From positions 5,556,417-5,620,416 of the forward strand of contig WMCF01000021.1 of the NCBI GenBank assembly GCA_009792885.1: a DNA stretch of 64,000 bases. The letters are read 5' to 3'. Each line of letters starts with the position of its first letter. Within the stretch, counting starts at the first letter, position 1. The notes under the pieces are model-generated. The model ran no database searches, was not told the origin of the DNA, and worked only from the letters and a program-made list of their open reading frames with translations. The stretch is from Eremophila alpestris peregrina. Taxonomy: Eukaryota; Chordata; Aves; Passeriformes; Alaudidae. The position numbers and the translations under genes were made by a program. Shown here in pieces: positions 41,821 to 51,960 of the stretch.

Positions 41821-41830
41821 TATGGCCCTT

Positions 41831-41940
41831 TGCAAACCTGTGTGAGCTGTGGGGGACACGGCTGCCCCACTAAAATAGATGTGTATAAGAGACATGCAAA
41901 CCTGTGTGAGCTGTGGGGGACACGGCTGCCCCACTAAAAT
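41831..41940. repeat. 46-bp direct duplication flanking an adapter remnant (assembly artefact)
   Basis: The 46 bases at 41831-41876 are repeated exactly at 41895-41940. The only sequence between them is 18 bases identical to the Tn5 mosaic end. The offset is therefore 64 bp (46 + 18). A real Tn5 insertion would leave a 9-bp duplication, not 46, and would carry the transposon. The likely cause is an untrimmed Nextera-type read used in assembly or gap closing. The true genome is probably 64 bp shorter here. The 99-codon frame at 41913-42212 starts inside the second copy and should be ignored. Confidence 0.9.
41877..41894 (+). other. Tn5/Nextera mosaic-end adapter remnant
   Basis: AGATGTGTATAAGAGACA matches 18 consecutive bases of the 19-bp mosaic end used in tagmentation libraries. 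Only the final G is missing (T here). An 18-base exact match to this engineered sequence by chance in 64 kb is extremely unlikely, and its position at the exact junction of a perfect direct duplication confirms a technical origin. Confidence 0.95.
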
Positions 41941-44900
41941 TCCTGCTCTCTGCAGCAGCCTTTAAAAGGCCGACCTCCATGGGCCAGTGGTGGGTGTGTT
42001 TGCATCACTCTTTTCTTTTTGCCTTCATACTCTTTCCCTTGGTTCCTTGTCAAACTGTAAGAAGAGCTCTTGAGGGCCACAGAACTGGGCAGCCTTGGCC
42101 CCAAAGAAATTCAAGTAGCATGTTTCTGTCTGTGCAGCTCCCAGATCGTTGCTGTCTGCTGCTGTTAAGTGTCAGACTCCATTGGCTGGTGACTAACAGC
42201 AGCAACACTTAACGAAGTTGAGTGAGGATGATGTTTAAGCATTTCTCATCCTAAGGAGCTACTGTGGCAGCTGCAGAAGGCTCCTACAGTCTGGCTGTGC
42301 TCTGAATAACCTCTCTCACTATGGTTCACATTAAAAATTTTGATTATCTGTCAGACTGCTGCTCCCCTTCTCTTCAGCTATCAAAGTTGCAACACTCTGT
42401 AGAAGTCATTTACTTGCCAGTGGTACCGTTAGCCCTTTGTGAACAATTAAGCTGAGGTCGGAGGTTGTAATATATCAAATTTGCGGACCATATTAAATTT
42501 TATTTTTACTGAAAGGAACTTTTTGTCTCTTTTATCAGGAGGAAAATTAAGATGTGAACTGAAATTCCATCAGGCTGTCTACTGTGAAGCCCCGTGGCTT
42601 TAGAAAAGGGGCAGTAGTGGTCAGAAATGACACTCAAAAGGTAAATTTATTTCTTTTTTATTAAAAAGGATAAGTTATGACCTGTACTGTATATCTTAAA
42701 GAAGGAGGATGTTAACACGATAAACTGCATTTTTCCATTTCTTTTAAAAAATCTGATCTTGCCAGGCCAGAGAAGTTCTGGATGGGAGGGAAGGGGATGC
42801 TGAGCTACCACTGAAGCCACAGAGTATGGCCTTACTCAGCTTCTATGGCTGCTCCACCACAGAAACTTCTGGTTTTGGTTTTTGGAAGAAATGTAGAAGG
42901 TTCTCTTCTGGTCTGAAAACAGCATGGAAGTGTGAGCTAAGTATTCTACCTATCCAAGGATAAATGAACAAGCAGCCCAGGATAGGTTTTTGGAAAAGAT
43001 TTTCTGTTTGATTCTGGAGCTCAAAGTTTCTTGAGGCAAAGTTTTTAAAACCTTTGAAAACACCTGAGCCTTTTCTGTCACCAAACCCACCAGAAGTTTT
43101 GCCCCTTAGAGATTACTTTCCAAAGTTTTGTTCAAACTTACTGTCTGTGAATTTTCACCATTCTAAATAATTATCATTGAATAAATAGAAACAATGTTAT
43201 TGTAAAACCAAACTACAGTGAAACCCTGTGTTCACTTCTTTCTAGAGAAGGGACATTTTGGGATACCTGGTCAGCACCCAGCCAGGCTGATGCTGCTTTT
43301 CACCTCCCTGGGGCTGTATTCTGTAATTTAGATGGTTTAGATTGTCTCCTGGACCTACATGAGCAAGTATGTGCTTGTTCTCTTCCTATAAGGTAGCCCA
43401 TCCTGTCCTGCACATAAATCAAAGTACACGAACCTGCATGCTGATCTTGTCACCCCTTACACAACCTGCTGTCTTTGCACAGGTCTGGCCACCAGTGGGT
43501 TACAGATGAGGCTGATTTTGTGCCCACTGGCTGATTATATCAAATTAAGCTGCAAAGATCCAAGAACCTTTTCATTTTTCTGTAGGATTAAAGGATTGCC
43601 CTGCTATGTTTGGTGTGGGTTTCTCCTCCCCTCTTTGCTGCACAGTGTTATGTTCCACTCATCCATATCTCCTGTGTTTCCACCCTGAAGAAGGTGGAAT
43701 TTCAACAGCAAGAAAATGGATTCTATTGTGCTCTGTATAATTTGAAAAACACCCTGTGGGATGAATTGTGCAATTTTAATATTCATTATCTCAAATGCAG
43801 ACAATAGAATAGACCTTAGTAGGAAAGACTGATTAGCAGATTACTGAAGATAGTTTTTTCAACTTGGCACATTATTTGATAACAGGTAAAACAGTATCTC
43901 AGGACCTGACTTTTTGGTATCCAAAAATGAAATGTAATGGCTGTGTGAGAGCCATTCTTCAGTAAACACATAGGTGGGAGCTCACAGGCCATTCACGGAT
44001 AGAACTGACTTCCTTTGTAAGTCTAAGGCCTTGCTGGTTTAGCAGCTGAGACCGAGGGATTTCTGTTGCTCCCTCCAACTCTAAATGAAAGACTGGAGAA
44101 GGGGAGCATGAAATTAGTTCATAAACTAAATGGTAATGTTTTAATTACAATTCTATTGTTATTCTTCTTATTTGTCTACTTGTAATTGTGTAGTTTGCAT
44201 ATTCATTCCTTTCTTTCTTGAAAAGGTTTTGTTGTTGTTGTGGTTTAGTTTTTTTTTTTTTTTTTGTTTGGCAAAAGTTTGACTCCGAAAAGAGGGTAAA
44301 CTTGTCATTAAAAGGCTATAAAGGAAAGAAAGAAAGAAAAAAGGGCTGTTTTTCCTACATTCAAAGATTTCTGTGGGATAAGGACATAAGGTGGCTATAG
44401 TTTTGTGGAAATAGAGACACTAAGATTTTTGTAGACAAGAGCAAATGAAATTATGATTGGCAGCATGATTAGGGAGTGTGATAAAAATTAACCAAGCAAA
44501 AAACTCTTGTAACCATCACCCAAATGCATTCAAAGTAACCTGATAATTTTTATAAAGGCTGTAGTACTTGACAATTCCTTTCTTCAAGTGAAATCTGCTG
44601 TGGTATTTGTTCTGTTAGAAACTTCAGTGAAATGCAGCACTACATGCTGGCTTAGTTCCTTTCCCATAGAAGATAATATTCAACACCATTTTTTCTTTCC
44701 TTTTAGCAAATAATATATAATTAATAGAATTCCAGTTCCTGTAAAAGAGAGATTTTTTTCTTTTCACACAACCATCTAAGTAAGTTCATCTCCTTGTAGA
44801 AACACTATCACAGCTACCACCTTCTTGACTAGTTCTTTATGTCCTCCTGTCAAACATTATTCTTATAACATAAACACTTGTCAAGGTTTTGTGTCAGTAT

Positions 44901-45669
44901 GCCTTAGACTCATAAAAGCTTGCTGAGACAGTGCACAAATCTGTAGCATTTTCCATTTCCATGGCTGCTTTGATAGAAACTGGGACTCTGCCTCTTGTTC
45001 TGAGGCCAGAATGGATGGTGTTAGAGGGTTTCTAACCAACCTCAGGTGTGGGAGGTGCACAGGAAGTGAAGCAGACTGGGGTAGTGCCTGAGCAGAGACC
45101 AGGACTTGGAAAAGGTTGACTTGAGGAATGTTTTCTTTCATCGTAAAGTTAAAGTCAATTCAAGCAGCAGCCTCTGATGCCTGCCTGGAATTATGGTGTT
45201 CTGTGCACCTGCTACACAAGACCAGGGAGCAGGGGGAGTCCACTGCAGCCTCCACTCATGTAACCTGTCTGCAGCTGTCACTAGAGATGCTGCAAACAAG
45301 TCCCCATCACAGGTTTTCCCTGGCCCCGTCAGATGATGTGTAGTGACTAAAAACTGAGGCTGAGAAAAGAACAGGCTACAACAGACAATATTTAATAAGT
45401 GCATCCTGAGATTTTTTCAGTTGTTTCCATACTTACACATAGTATATTTTAAAGTAGCTATGCTTGCCTATCTGCTTTTTTTCCTAGCTCATGCTGTCTC
45501 TGGGCCTGAGAACTTTGTCTTTCCATTGTGTGCTGTCTCACAGACATAGCATAATGACAAACCAACCCCCTTCCTTCTAGTTAATGAATAGTCTATAGTT
45601 TTGTTTTGTTTTGTTTTAGGCAAAAGTGTTAAAGAAAGCCTAGCTTTCAGCTATTAAAAATATTCAGTG
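41941..45669. other. Unique AT-rich noncoding DNA
   Basis: No gene recognised. It contains a poly(T) tract (44249-44265), an AAAG-rich run near 44323-44342 and a TTTTG run at about 45599-45617. The stretch near 42.42-42.60 kb has a constrained look (AT-rich with isolated CpGs) but is not called. Confidence 0.5.
44249..44265. repeat. Poly(T) tract, 17 T
   Basis: Seventeen T preceded by a short GTT repeat. A simple homopolymer with no recognisable element attached. Confidence 0.9.
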
Positions 45670-46400
45670 ATATTTATGACAGATTTTCCACTTCTTCTTT
45701 CCTGCCGCATATAATCTTCAAGATCATTAAAGGGAAATTCTGAGATTTTCCATGCTCAGCGCTAATGTAGCACTTGTTTCATAATGAAGCTTGAAATGGT
45801 GGGTTTTTTTCTCTGCAGAAGATTAATGCTAAAGTCCACCTCCTTATCTGATAGAAAACGCCAAGAACTCCACTGGAGTAAATGAAGTTAGGATAATTTG
45901 CATCGGTTGAGAATGTGGCTGACATTGCCCTGCCTGCTACCGTATAGACTGCCAGCTGGGGTGCTGTGGTGTCATTCCTGTGGGGGATAGGAAGGGTCTC
46001 AGTGGTGGAGACTGGTCATTGTTAGCACAAGATAGGAATGAGCTATCTGAAGTATAGAACCATTGAAATAAAAAGGAAAACACACCATGAAATAGTGCTG
46101 TGCAACAAAAACGACCTGAACCTGGTGAAGTTGCCCTGCTTTGTGTTACTCTAGAGGGATCAGTGCTCAGAGGAATTCCCCCAGCCCATGCCTGTGATCA
46201 GGGATGGGAAACTTCTCCCATGCCCTGGGGTTTTCAGGTCAACTAAACTGCTTAGGGGCTGTACCTCAAAGCCTGGAGGCTCTAACTACTACTGTGCAAA
46301 ATGCCCTGTACCTCAGGTGGAGCCGGCAGGAACCAGTTCTTCAGCTGCGACATGGATTTCTATTTGCATTTGGATAGAAACCAAGAGGTTGTTTTTTTCT
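45670..46400. promoter_or_regulatory. Candidate regulatory block with two reverse POU octamers
   Basis: The left part (about 45.70-45.91 kb) is repeat-free with isolated CpGs and a GATA-type TTATCT word. Exact reverse octamers ATTTGCAT lie at 45896-45903 and 46372-46379. The short open frames here look like chance. Confidence 0.25.
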
Positions 46401-47260
46401 CTCTGACTTTGAATAGAACTCTGTCTCCTCCTTTAAGCTGCCCTACTTCTTAAGGAGGGATGCTGTTTGCAGTGGTGTAGCTACCTGGTACTGGGCTTTT
46501 GTTTCAGAACACTTGTGCCGTAATATTCCCCTCCGGGGGTGCATTGCTAGAGGCACTGTCTCCTCTCCAGTCCCAAGGAAAACACTCTCATGAAGGCTCA
46601 TGTCTCTGTGGCACAATGGAAACTTCTGGGGTTGTCATTCTGTCCAGCATGACTGAAATGGCTGTAAAATACGGAGTGCATTTTTAGTAGGATACAGCTG
46701 TGTTCCTTGAGGAAGAGAGCCTATACAGCAAAATAGGTAACGTTTTTACTCAATTCTCTCCACCAAAATAAATTTTTGCAGTAGTTTTTCACAAGCAATC
46801 TTCAGTTAAACAAAACTTTATAAATATTCGTTCTAGGCATTGTTTAAATCAGATCAGAATTCCTGTTGAATTGAGTAAGGTCAGACTGGGGCTCCAAGTG
46901 AAAGTCAATACAGTTTTTTAGTTCCTTCTTTCTCCTTCTCGCCCGATCCAACACTTAGACATAAGAAAGTTGGCCAGCTGTGAGTTGGTGATTCAAGAAG
47001 GATGAGTATGCCTCAGAAACCATTGCTCCAGCTGTCTCAGGCTGTTCTGGTGAGCCAGAGGTTTGAGCTCTTCAGCCCAGGGAGAGAGAATTACAAATGT
47101 GTGCTGAAACAGAACCCAGAGTTCAGGGTGAGGACACAGCAGAACAAAGCCCATTGCTGTGGGAGAATTATAATAAATGGCATGAAACAAAGCATGATCA
47201 TTTCAAATTCTTGCCAAATGTGACTTGTGATTGTCACTTTTCTTGGGAATATGGTCTGCT
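46401..47260. other. Unique noncoding DNA
   Basis: Short overlapping frames only (62-73 codons), no domain, no repeat. Nothing specific seen. Confidence 0.5.
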
Positions 47261-47378
47261 AAAAAAAAAAAAAGAGCCAAACCAAAAACTCCAAACCAAA
47301 CAAAACAACAACAAAGCCCAACCAAAACAACACCAAACCAAAAAATCCCCAAAAACAAAGAGAAAAAAAAAAGAGAAA
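47261..47378. repeat. A/C-rich low-complexity stretch
   Basis: It starts with 13 A and continues for about 115 bp as A-rich sequence broken by AACC, AAACC and AACAAC words, with almost no G or T. Such AAACCAAAC runs look like decayed A-rich retrotransposon tails, but no element body is recognised upstream. The 100-codon frame at 47097-47399 runs through it and is an artefact of composition. Confidence 0.85.
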
Positions 47379-48279
47379 CTGGTGATTCTTTGGAATTAAA
47401 GGTTTAGGATATGACATGGGGAATTAGACATGGCCTTCTGTTAGCAAGAATGTTGACCTCCGTGCATAGTTCTGAAAATAAACTCTATCTCCAGCTCAGC
47501 TGGATTTTTTCTTCCACTGACGAACAAGCATAGATGTCACCAGGGAGGAGAGTAGATCTCATGATTGGAAACTTTTGATGTCATTTTCAAATGCAGTTGT
47601 AAAACTGAGTGTTGACATGTAGGTGTCCGCGCCCATAATATTTACAAAGATATGTGTGTGCCTAGTTTTTATGGTGGCAATAAAATATTGCTGAATGTTT
47701 CGTGGTAAATTTTTAGGCTTCATCAATTATTGCTAAAAGGAGGGGTAAAAAGGCAACTATAGCAGAATTGAGAGTATAATGCATTAAAAAATCATGTTTT
47801 TTACCATGGATTTAGAGTAAAAAAACTGTTCTGTAACATTCTGGACCCTTCAATAGTGTTTATCATAAGCCTCTACTTTTGGCACGTAGCTCCACTGAAG
47901 TCTGGGCAAGTGATGATGACACTGAAGTCAACAGGAGGGTAAGGTGGCAGTAAAACCTGGTGTGCAGAATACTAAACTGGGACTCACAGCATCAAGTGCC
48001 ACTGCAGCACTGGGTGTGATTTGGATTCTCTCAGCCTCAGTTTCCTCCTGTGTAAACAGCAATGATCTTTTTTTATGAAGTCTTTGAGGTCTGCAGAAGA
48101 GAAGTACTGTCAAAAGCCTTGCTTGCTATTATGCATATCTTCAAAACAAAGCTTAATGCTTCAGGTCTTTTCTGGGTTGGGTGAGTGTGCTTAGCACTTT
48201 GTGTGATCAAGCTGTAGATTACATAGGCAGTGGTTTGTAATAAGAGCCTTATCAGTAACAAAAACCCTTCTGTCATTAT
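47379..48279. other. Unique AT-rich DNA, possible constrained core at 47.56-47.76 kb
   Basis: The core is AT-rich with isolated CpGs (around 47630 and 47701) and homeodomain-like words. The remainder is unremarkable. No coding exon recognised. Confidence 0.4.
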
Positions 48280-49000
48280 CAGACAAGCAACAATCGCATT
48301 TTAAAATGGTTGCCAGATGTGTTTATTTGAAGATGGTTGTTTCTAGCATGGCTCAAACCATTGTGTGGCAAGTGTTCAATTGCTTCCCACTAAAGCCAAC
48401 ATTTATAGCTTGGAAAACTCTGTTAGATAAATGTCAGTTTCTGCCATAATTTGTGGAATCAATACAAACTGAGTCAAAGAATCACAAACAGTAATGTGAA
48501 AATAAAATGATCTGTGTTATGGTTTTTAAGTAAATGATGATAAACTAATAAATGCCATTAGCTGCTGCCATTACTTTGTTGAATTTAGCTGATGTTACTG
48601 TGTTGACTTTAAAAGCTATCAGCTTAACTATATAAATCCATTTGACATGTCTTTATTCAGATAAAACTTTAATACTGCAAGTGTAGCAAATTAGATGCAA
48701 ATGCTCTTTTTATTTTAAGTATATTTAAAGCTGCCTTTTCAATGCAAATTTTACAGGAAATCTCAACAAGCTAGGACAGACATCTTAGCTGTCAGCGTGC
48801 AGCACTTTCATTTCGGTCTCAGGCATGGGAGCCGCGTTTTTTCCCTGCAGACTGAGATAATTAAAACTACAGAGAGATGGTTTTAAATATACATGATACA
48901 CAGTTACTTAAATTGTGGCATAATGCATAAATGCAGCCCTTAACATTTTTTGATAGCGCAACACTGACCAGATAACATAGTAGAGTGGATTATAGAAAAA
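48280..49000. promoter_or_regulatory. Candidate conserved noncoding block with paired POU octamers
   Basis: About 0.7 kb of repeat-free AT-rich sequence. Exact octamers ATGCAAAT lie at 48695-48702 and 48742-48749, 47 bp apart on the same strand. Several CpGs cluster at 48796-48835 in an otherwise CpG-poor stretch. Stops are dense in every frame, so constraint, if present, is not protein-level. This is one of the better enhancer candidates, judged by composition and motifs only. Confidence 0.4.
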
Positions 49001-49792
49001 AAAAATATGTAAACAGTTTAATGTTTTGGGTTGTTTTTCTTTTTTATTTTTTTTCTTCGCTTTTCACTTGAATTATTGTGGAGGCACAGAAATACCAATT
49101 CAAAATCTGGTCTGTGAATGCCCTCATTAAAATGATACTGATACTATTAACTTTCTTCCCCCTTTTTTTAATTATACTTTAACTTCTTTGTTTTTGAGCA
49201 GTCCGTAACCTCCTTGGAATACATATCTATTTCAGCTTTCATTTGCTGAACCCCCTGAATGAGTTTATCCAAACAATGTGAATTTACTCAGATCTTTTTA
49301 AAATCCCACATCTCTTGTGGTTGATAAAGCTGACTTTAGCTAAGAAGAGTTGGATCAGGGTGATTTAAATTTCACAGTGAAAATGATAAGGGCTTTACTA
49401 GAAATAATAAGCACATTCAAATACTGTCATGGGCAAACAGTGGAATGTGCAGTGAGAAATTTGGCAAGGCTAGTCTTTTTCAGTGTTGATTTAATGAAGT
49501 AATGGATAGTAAAATAGGAAAAAGAAAGAGACTTGCATTCAGAGGTAAACTTATGTTAATTCCATATCAGTAGTTTTATAAAGCTTTATTCATTAAAAAG
49601 CAGCATTAATGCTCTAATAACTTTTAAAATGTCACGCTGTTTAAAAACAACAAAAACCCCAAACCAACCCACCAGCTAGGGAAGAAGAGTCGTCTCTTTT
49701 GGCAGCTCTCTACAAAGTGGCTGAGTGATACCCTATTATTGTCAGGAACCACATGTCAGTTTTTGAGCCTGAGGATAATTTGTGTTTCAGGG

Positions 49793-49822
49793 AAAAAAAA
49801 AAAAGGAAAAAAAAAAGAAAAG
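49793..49822. repeat. Interrupted poly(A) tract
   Basis: Runs of 12 and 10 A separated by GG and followed by GAAAAG. Low complexity. Confidence 0.9.
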
Positions 49823-50243
49823 TATTAAAAGCCCATATCCATTTAAGCTCCAGGGCAAACAGTAATTGTCCCTAGTTTAAAATAGTTTTGAACATTTGCT
49901 TGTCGATTTAAACAACACAGAGCGTCACCTTTCTCATTCAAATGGTGCAGGGAATATGCACAGCCCCAATTTCGGAGCAAGGCTTGTCTGGAGATCTTAC
50001 ATTTGCAGAACCAAAAGGATCTGTGGATCCAGATGTGCTTTTGAGTGATGACGGCTGTTTTGACCATGGCTGTGGAACAGGACAGGGAGGAAGGCAGGAG
50101 AGGGACAGGAGCAGCCAGGAGAAGACAAAGTTATTTTTCGAGACACTCTTTCAGACGCTTTATTCCCTTTATTTAACAGGGTTTCTGTACAGCAGGGAAC
50201 TGGCATCCAGAATTAGTGTGGTCTGATGAGTGAGGGATTTTGG

Positions 50244-50265
50244 AAAAAAAAAAAAAAAAAAAAAA
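50244..50265. repeat. Poly(A) tract, 22 A
   Basis: Twenty-two uninterrupted A, among the longest homopolymers of the window and followed by GA-rich sequence. Length is likely variable and error-prone in assembly. Confidence 0.9.
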
Positions 50266-50339
50266 GCAAATCACTTTCAAGAAGAGGCGAGGAGGGAGAA
50301 GGAAAGGGAAGAAGGGAAGAAACATCACCGTGTTGCCAA

Positions 50340-50600
50340 AGGGCTGAGGTTAAGAATCCCTCTGTGCAATTTAACAGTTTTTAATTCCTACATTTTAATG
50401 CCTCGCAGGCCATTGTGTCAGTCTACTTTAGCTCCTTCAAGGAGCCATCTCGCTGCTGCCAAGTGGATTAGCTCCCGGAGGGGCTGCCGGCTCCCCCTGC
50501 TCAGGGATTGCATCCGCATCCATCAGCCCCGGCTCGCCCTGGCTGTGGGCTCCCGCACCAAGCCCTGCTTGACCGTCTCTAGGTGGGAAAAACCTTTGTT
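50340..50600. promoter_or_regulatory. GC-richer block with CpG cluster, candidate regulatory element
   Basis: CpGs cluster at 50404-50580 in a C/G-rich core bounded by AT-rich DNA. The 143-codon frame at 50230-50661 begins by reading the poly(A) tract as lysines and crosses this core. It has no domain I recognise and is probably not a gene. Confidence 0.3.
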
Positions 50601-50947
50601 TTTCACAGGTGCCCCTATGACTTTTTTTTCTTTATTTTTCTTCCTTAAGGAATGTGGTTAAAAAAAAAAATCTAATAGGAGGCTTCCTTCCATCACCGCA
50701 GCGGAGAAGTGGTCATTAGCAGACACAGAAAGATCAATATTCCTGCCCAACCTTTCTGGTTGCAGTTCCAGTCAGTAATTATATAGCTGTTACAAATCCA
50801 TGAATATCGTGTATAAGGAAAAACTAATCTCTTCAAAACAGCTTATTTCCATAGTTAATGACCAGAGAACTACAACTGACTTTGTCACTGACAACTTCTT
50901 TGTGTTTGGTAAAGAGATTTTGTAGGAATTAAATTATTCTAAGGGTT

Positions 50948-50969
50948 AAAAAAAAAAAAAAAAAAAAAA
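50948..50969. repeat. Poly(A) tract, 22 A
   Basis: Twenty-two uninterrupted A immediately left of a candidate conserved block; no retrotransposon body recognised. Confidence 0.9.
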
Positions 50970-51960
50970 GCTAAACAAACTTACGAGGTAAAATTCCCCC
51001 ATCCACCATCACACACATATTTCCTGCATTTGACTCATTACCGGACAAGTATGTCCTTTAAAACCCAGAGATTAATGAGCCATTTTACGAGACTAATACA
51101 TTTTAAATTTTAACACTGGAGTTTGCATCTGTAATTGTACAATTATATGATCATTTAGATTTTTTAAAGATAACTAATCACAGGTGACTAGAACTGTGTG
51201 AAAAGGCAGAATTTATGTTTCTCCTGCTGTAGGAGTACTAAATCATGCAGGAATTGAAATTGTTTTCCATATGACAGATAGCTCAGGCAAGATTAGTCAG
51301 TCACTGTTTCAGATATAATGCTTTTTTTATTATGCATGCTTTATGTGGGACTATTATATTTGTAACGTATATTTCTGCATGCAGCAAATTAACTATTGTG
51401 TAATGCAAGGACCAAGAAAGAATATCATTAGTTTTTGCTATCCCGCAGTTTTGAGCAGCTGGTGAAATATATACCAATCACCCAACAGCCAGCTTCATGT
51501 TAACATGTATAACAAAGCCTGAACGGTTCCTGTTTGACAGAACTTTACCGTGTAGTAATAAATAAGGCTGAATTATTGATGGTGAATAACTGATAATATT
51601 ATTATGACCTCAATTAAGTCCTTTTTTTCAGACACATTAGCAACAAAAGGTCTTCTCTTTGCTCATTGCTGGTTTTTTCAAGTTCCACTTTGCATTAAAA
51701 TCGAATTGATCAAACCTATTTGCCATTTCTCTGTGAGTGGGTAACCATAATGGGCAATCTATCAGCATGACGCTCCCCTTAAAGCTATTAACACCTTTTG
51801 TTGTTTTACTCAAGTTTCTAAACGTGCTGAGAGGTTCAAAAAGGCAAACCCTACAATCTGTTAGGATTGCACAGAGCTGTGACTTGTGGCACTCTTTCAA
51901 TTACCATACTTTTTAAACTCTACGGTTAAATACTGATATTTCTGACACTAAGTAAGTCTT
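50970..51960. promoter_or_regulatory. Candidate conserved noncoding block
   Basis: Nearly 1 kb without simple repeats, AT-rich, with isolated CpGs (for example 51042, 51443, 51549, 51771, 51824) and many TAAT and ATTA words. The 51.42-51.90 kb part has the most even word composition. A minus frame of 87 codons (51637-51900) lies in it but has no recognisable domain. It looks like a developmental enhancer block; alignment is needed to confirm. Confidence 0.4.

Larger units (their letters stand above)
49001..50339. other. AT-rich noncoding DNA with A- and purine-rich runs
   Basis: It holds an interrupted poly(A) at 49793-49822 and a 22-A tract at 50244-50265 that continues into a purine-rich stretch to about 50330. 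The 94-codon frame at 49942-50226 looks ordered at first sight, but I recognise no family and see no convincing splice sites. Confidence 0.5.

Noticed and set aside
41913..42212. 99-codon frame starting in the duplicated segment
   Set aside because: Its start lies in the second copy of an adapter-linked assembly duplication.
50230..50661. 143-codon frame beginning with a lysine run
   Set aside because: The lysines are a poly(A) tract read in frame; the rest has no recognisable domain.
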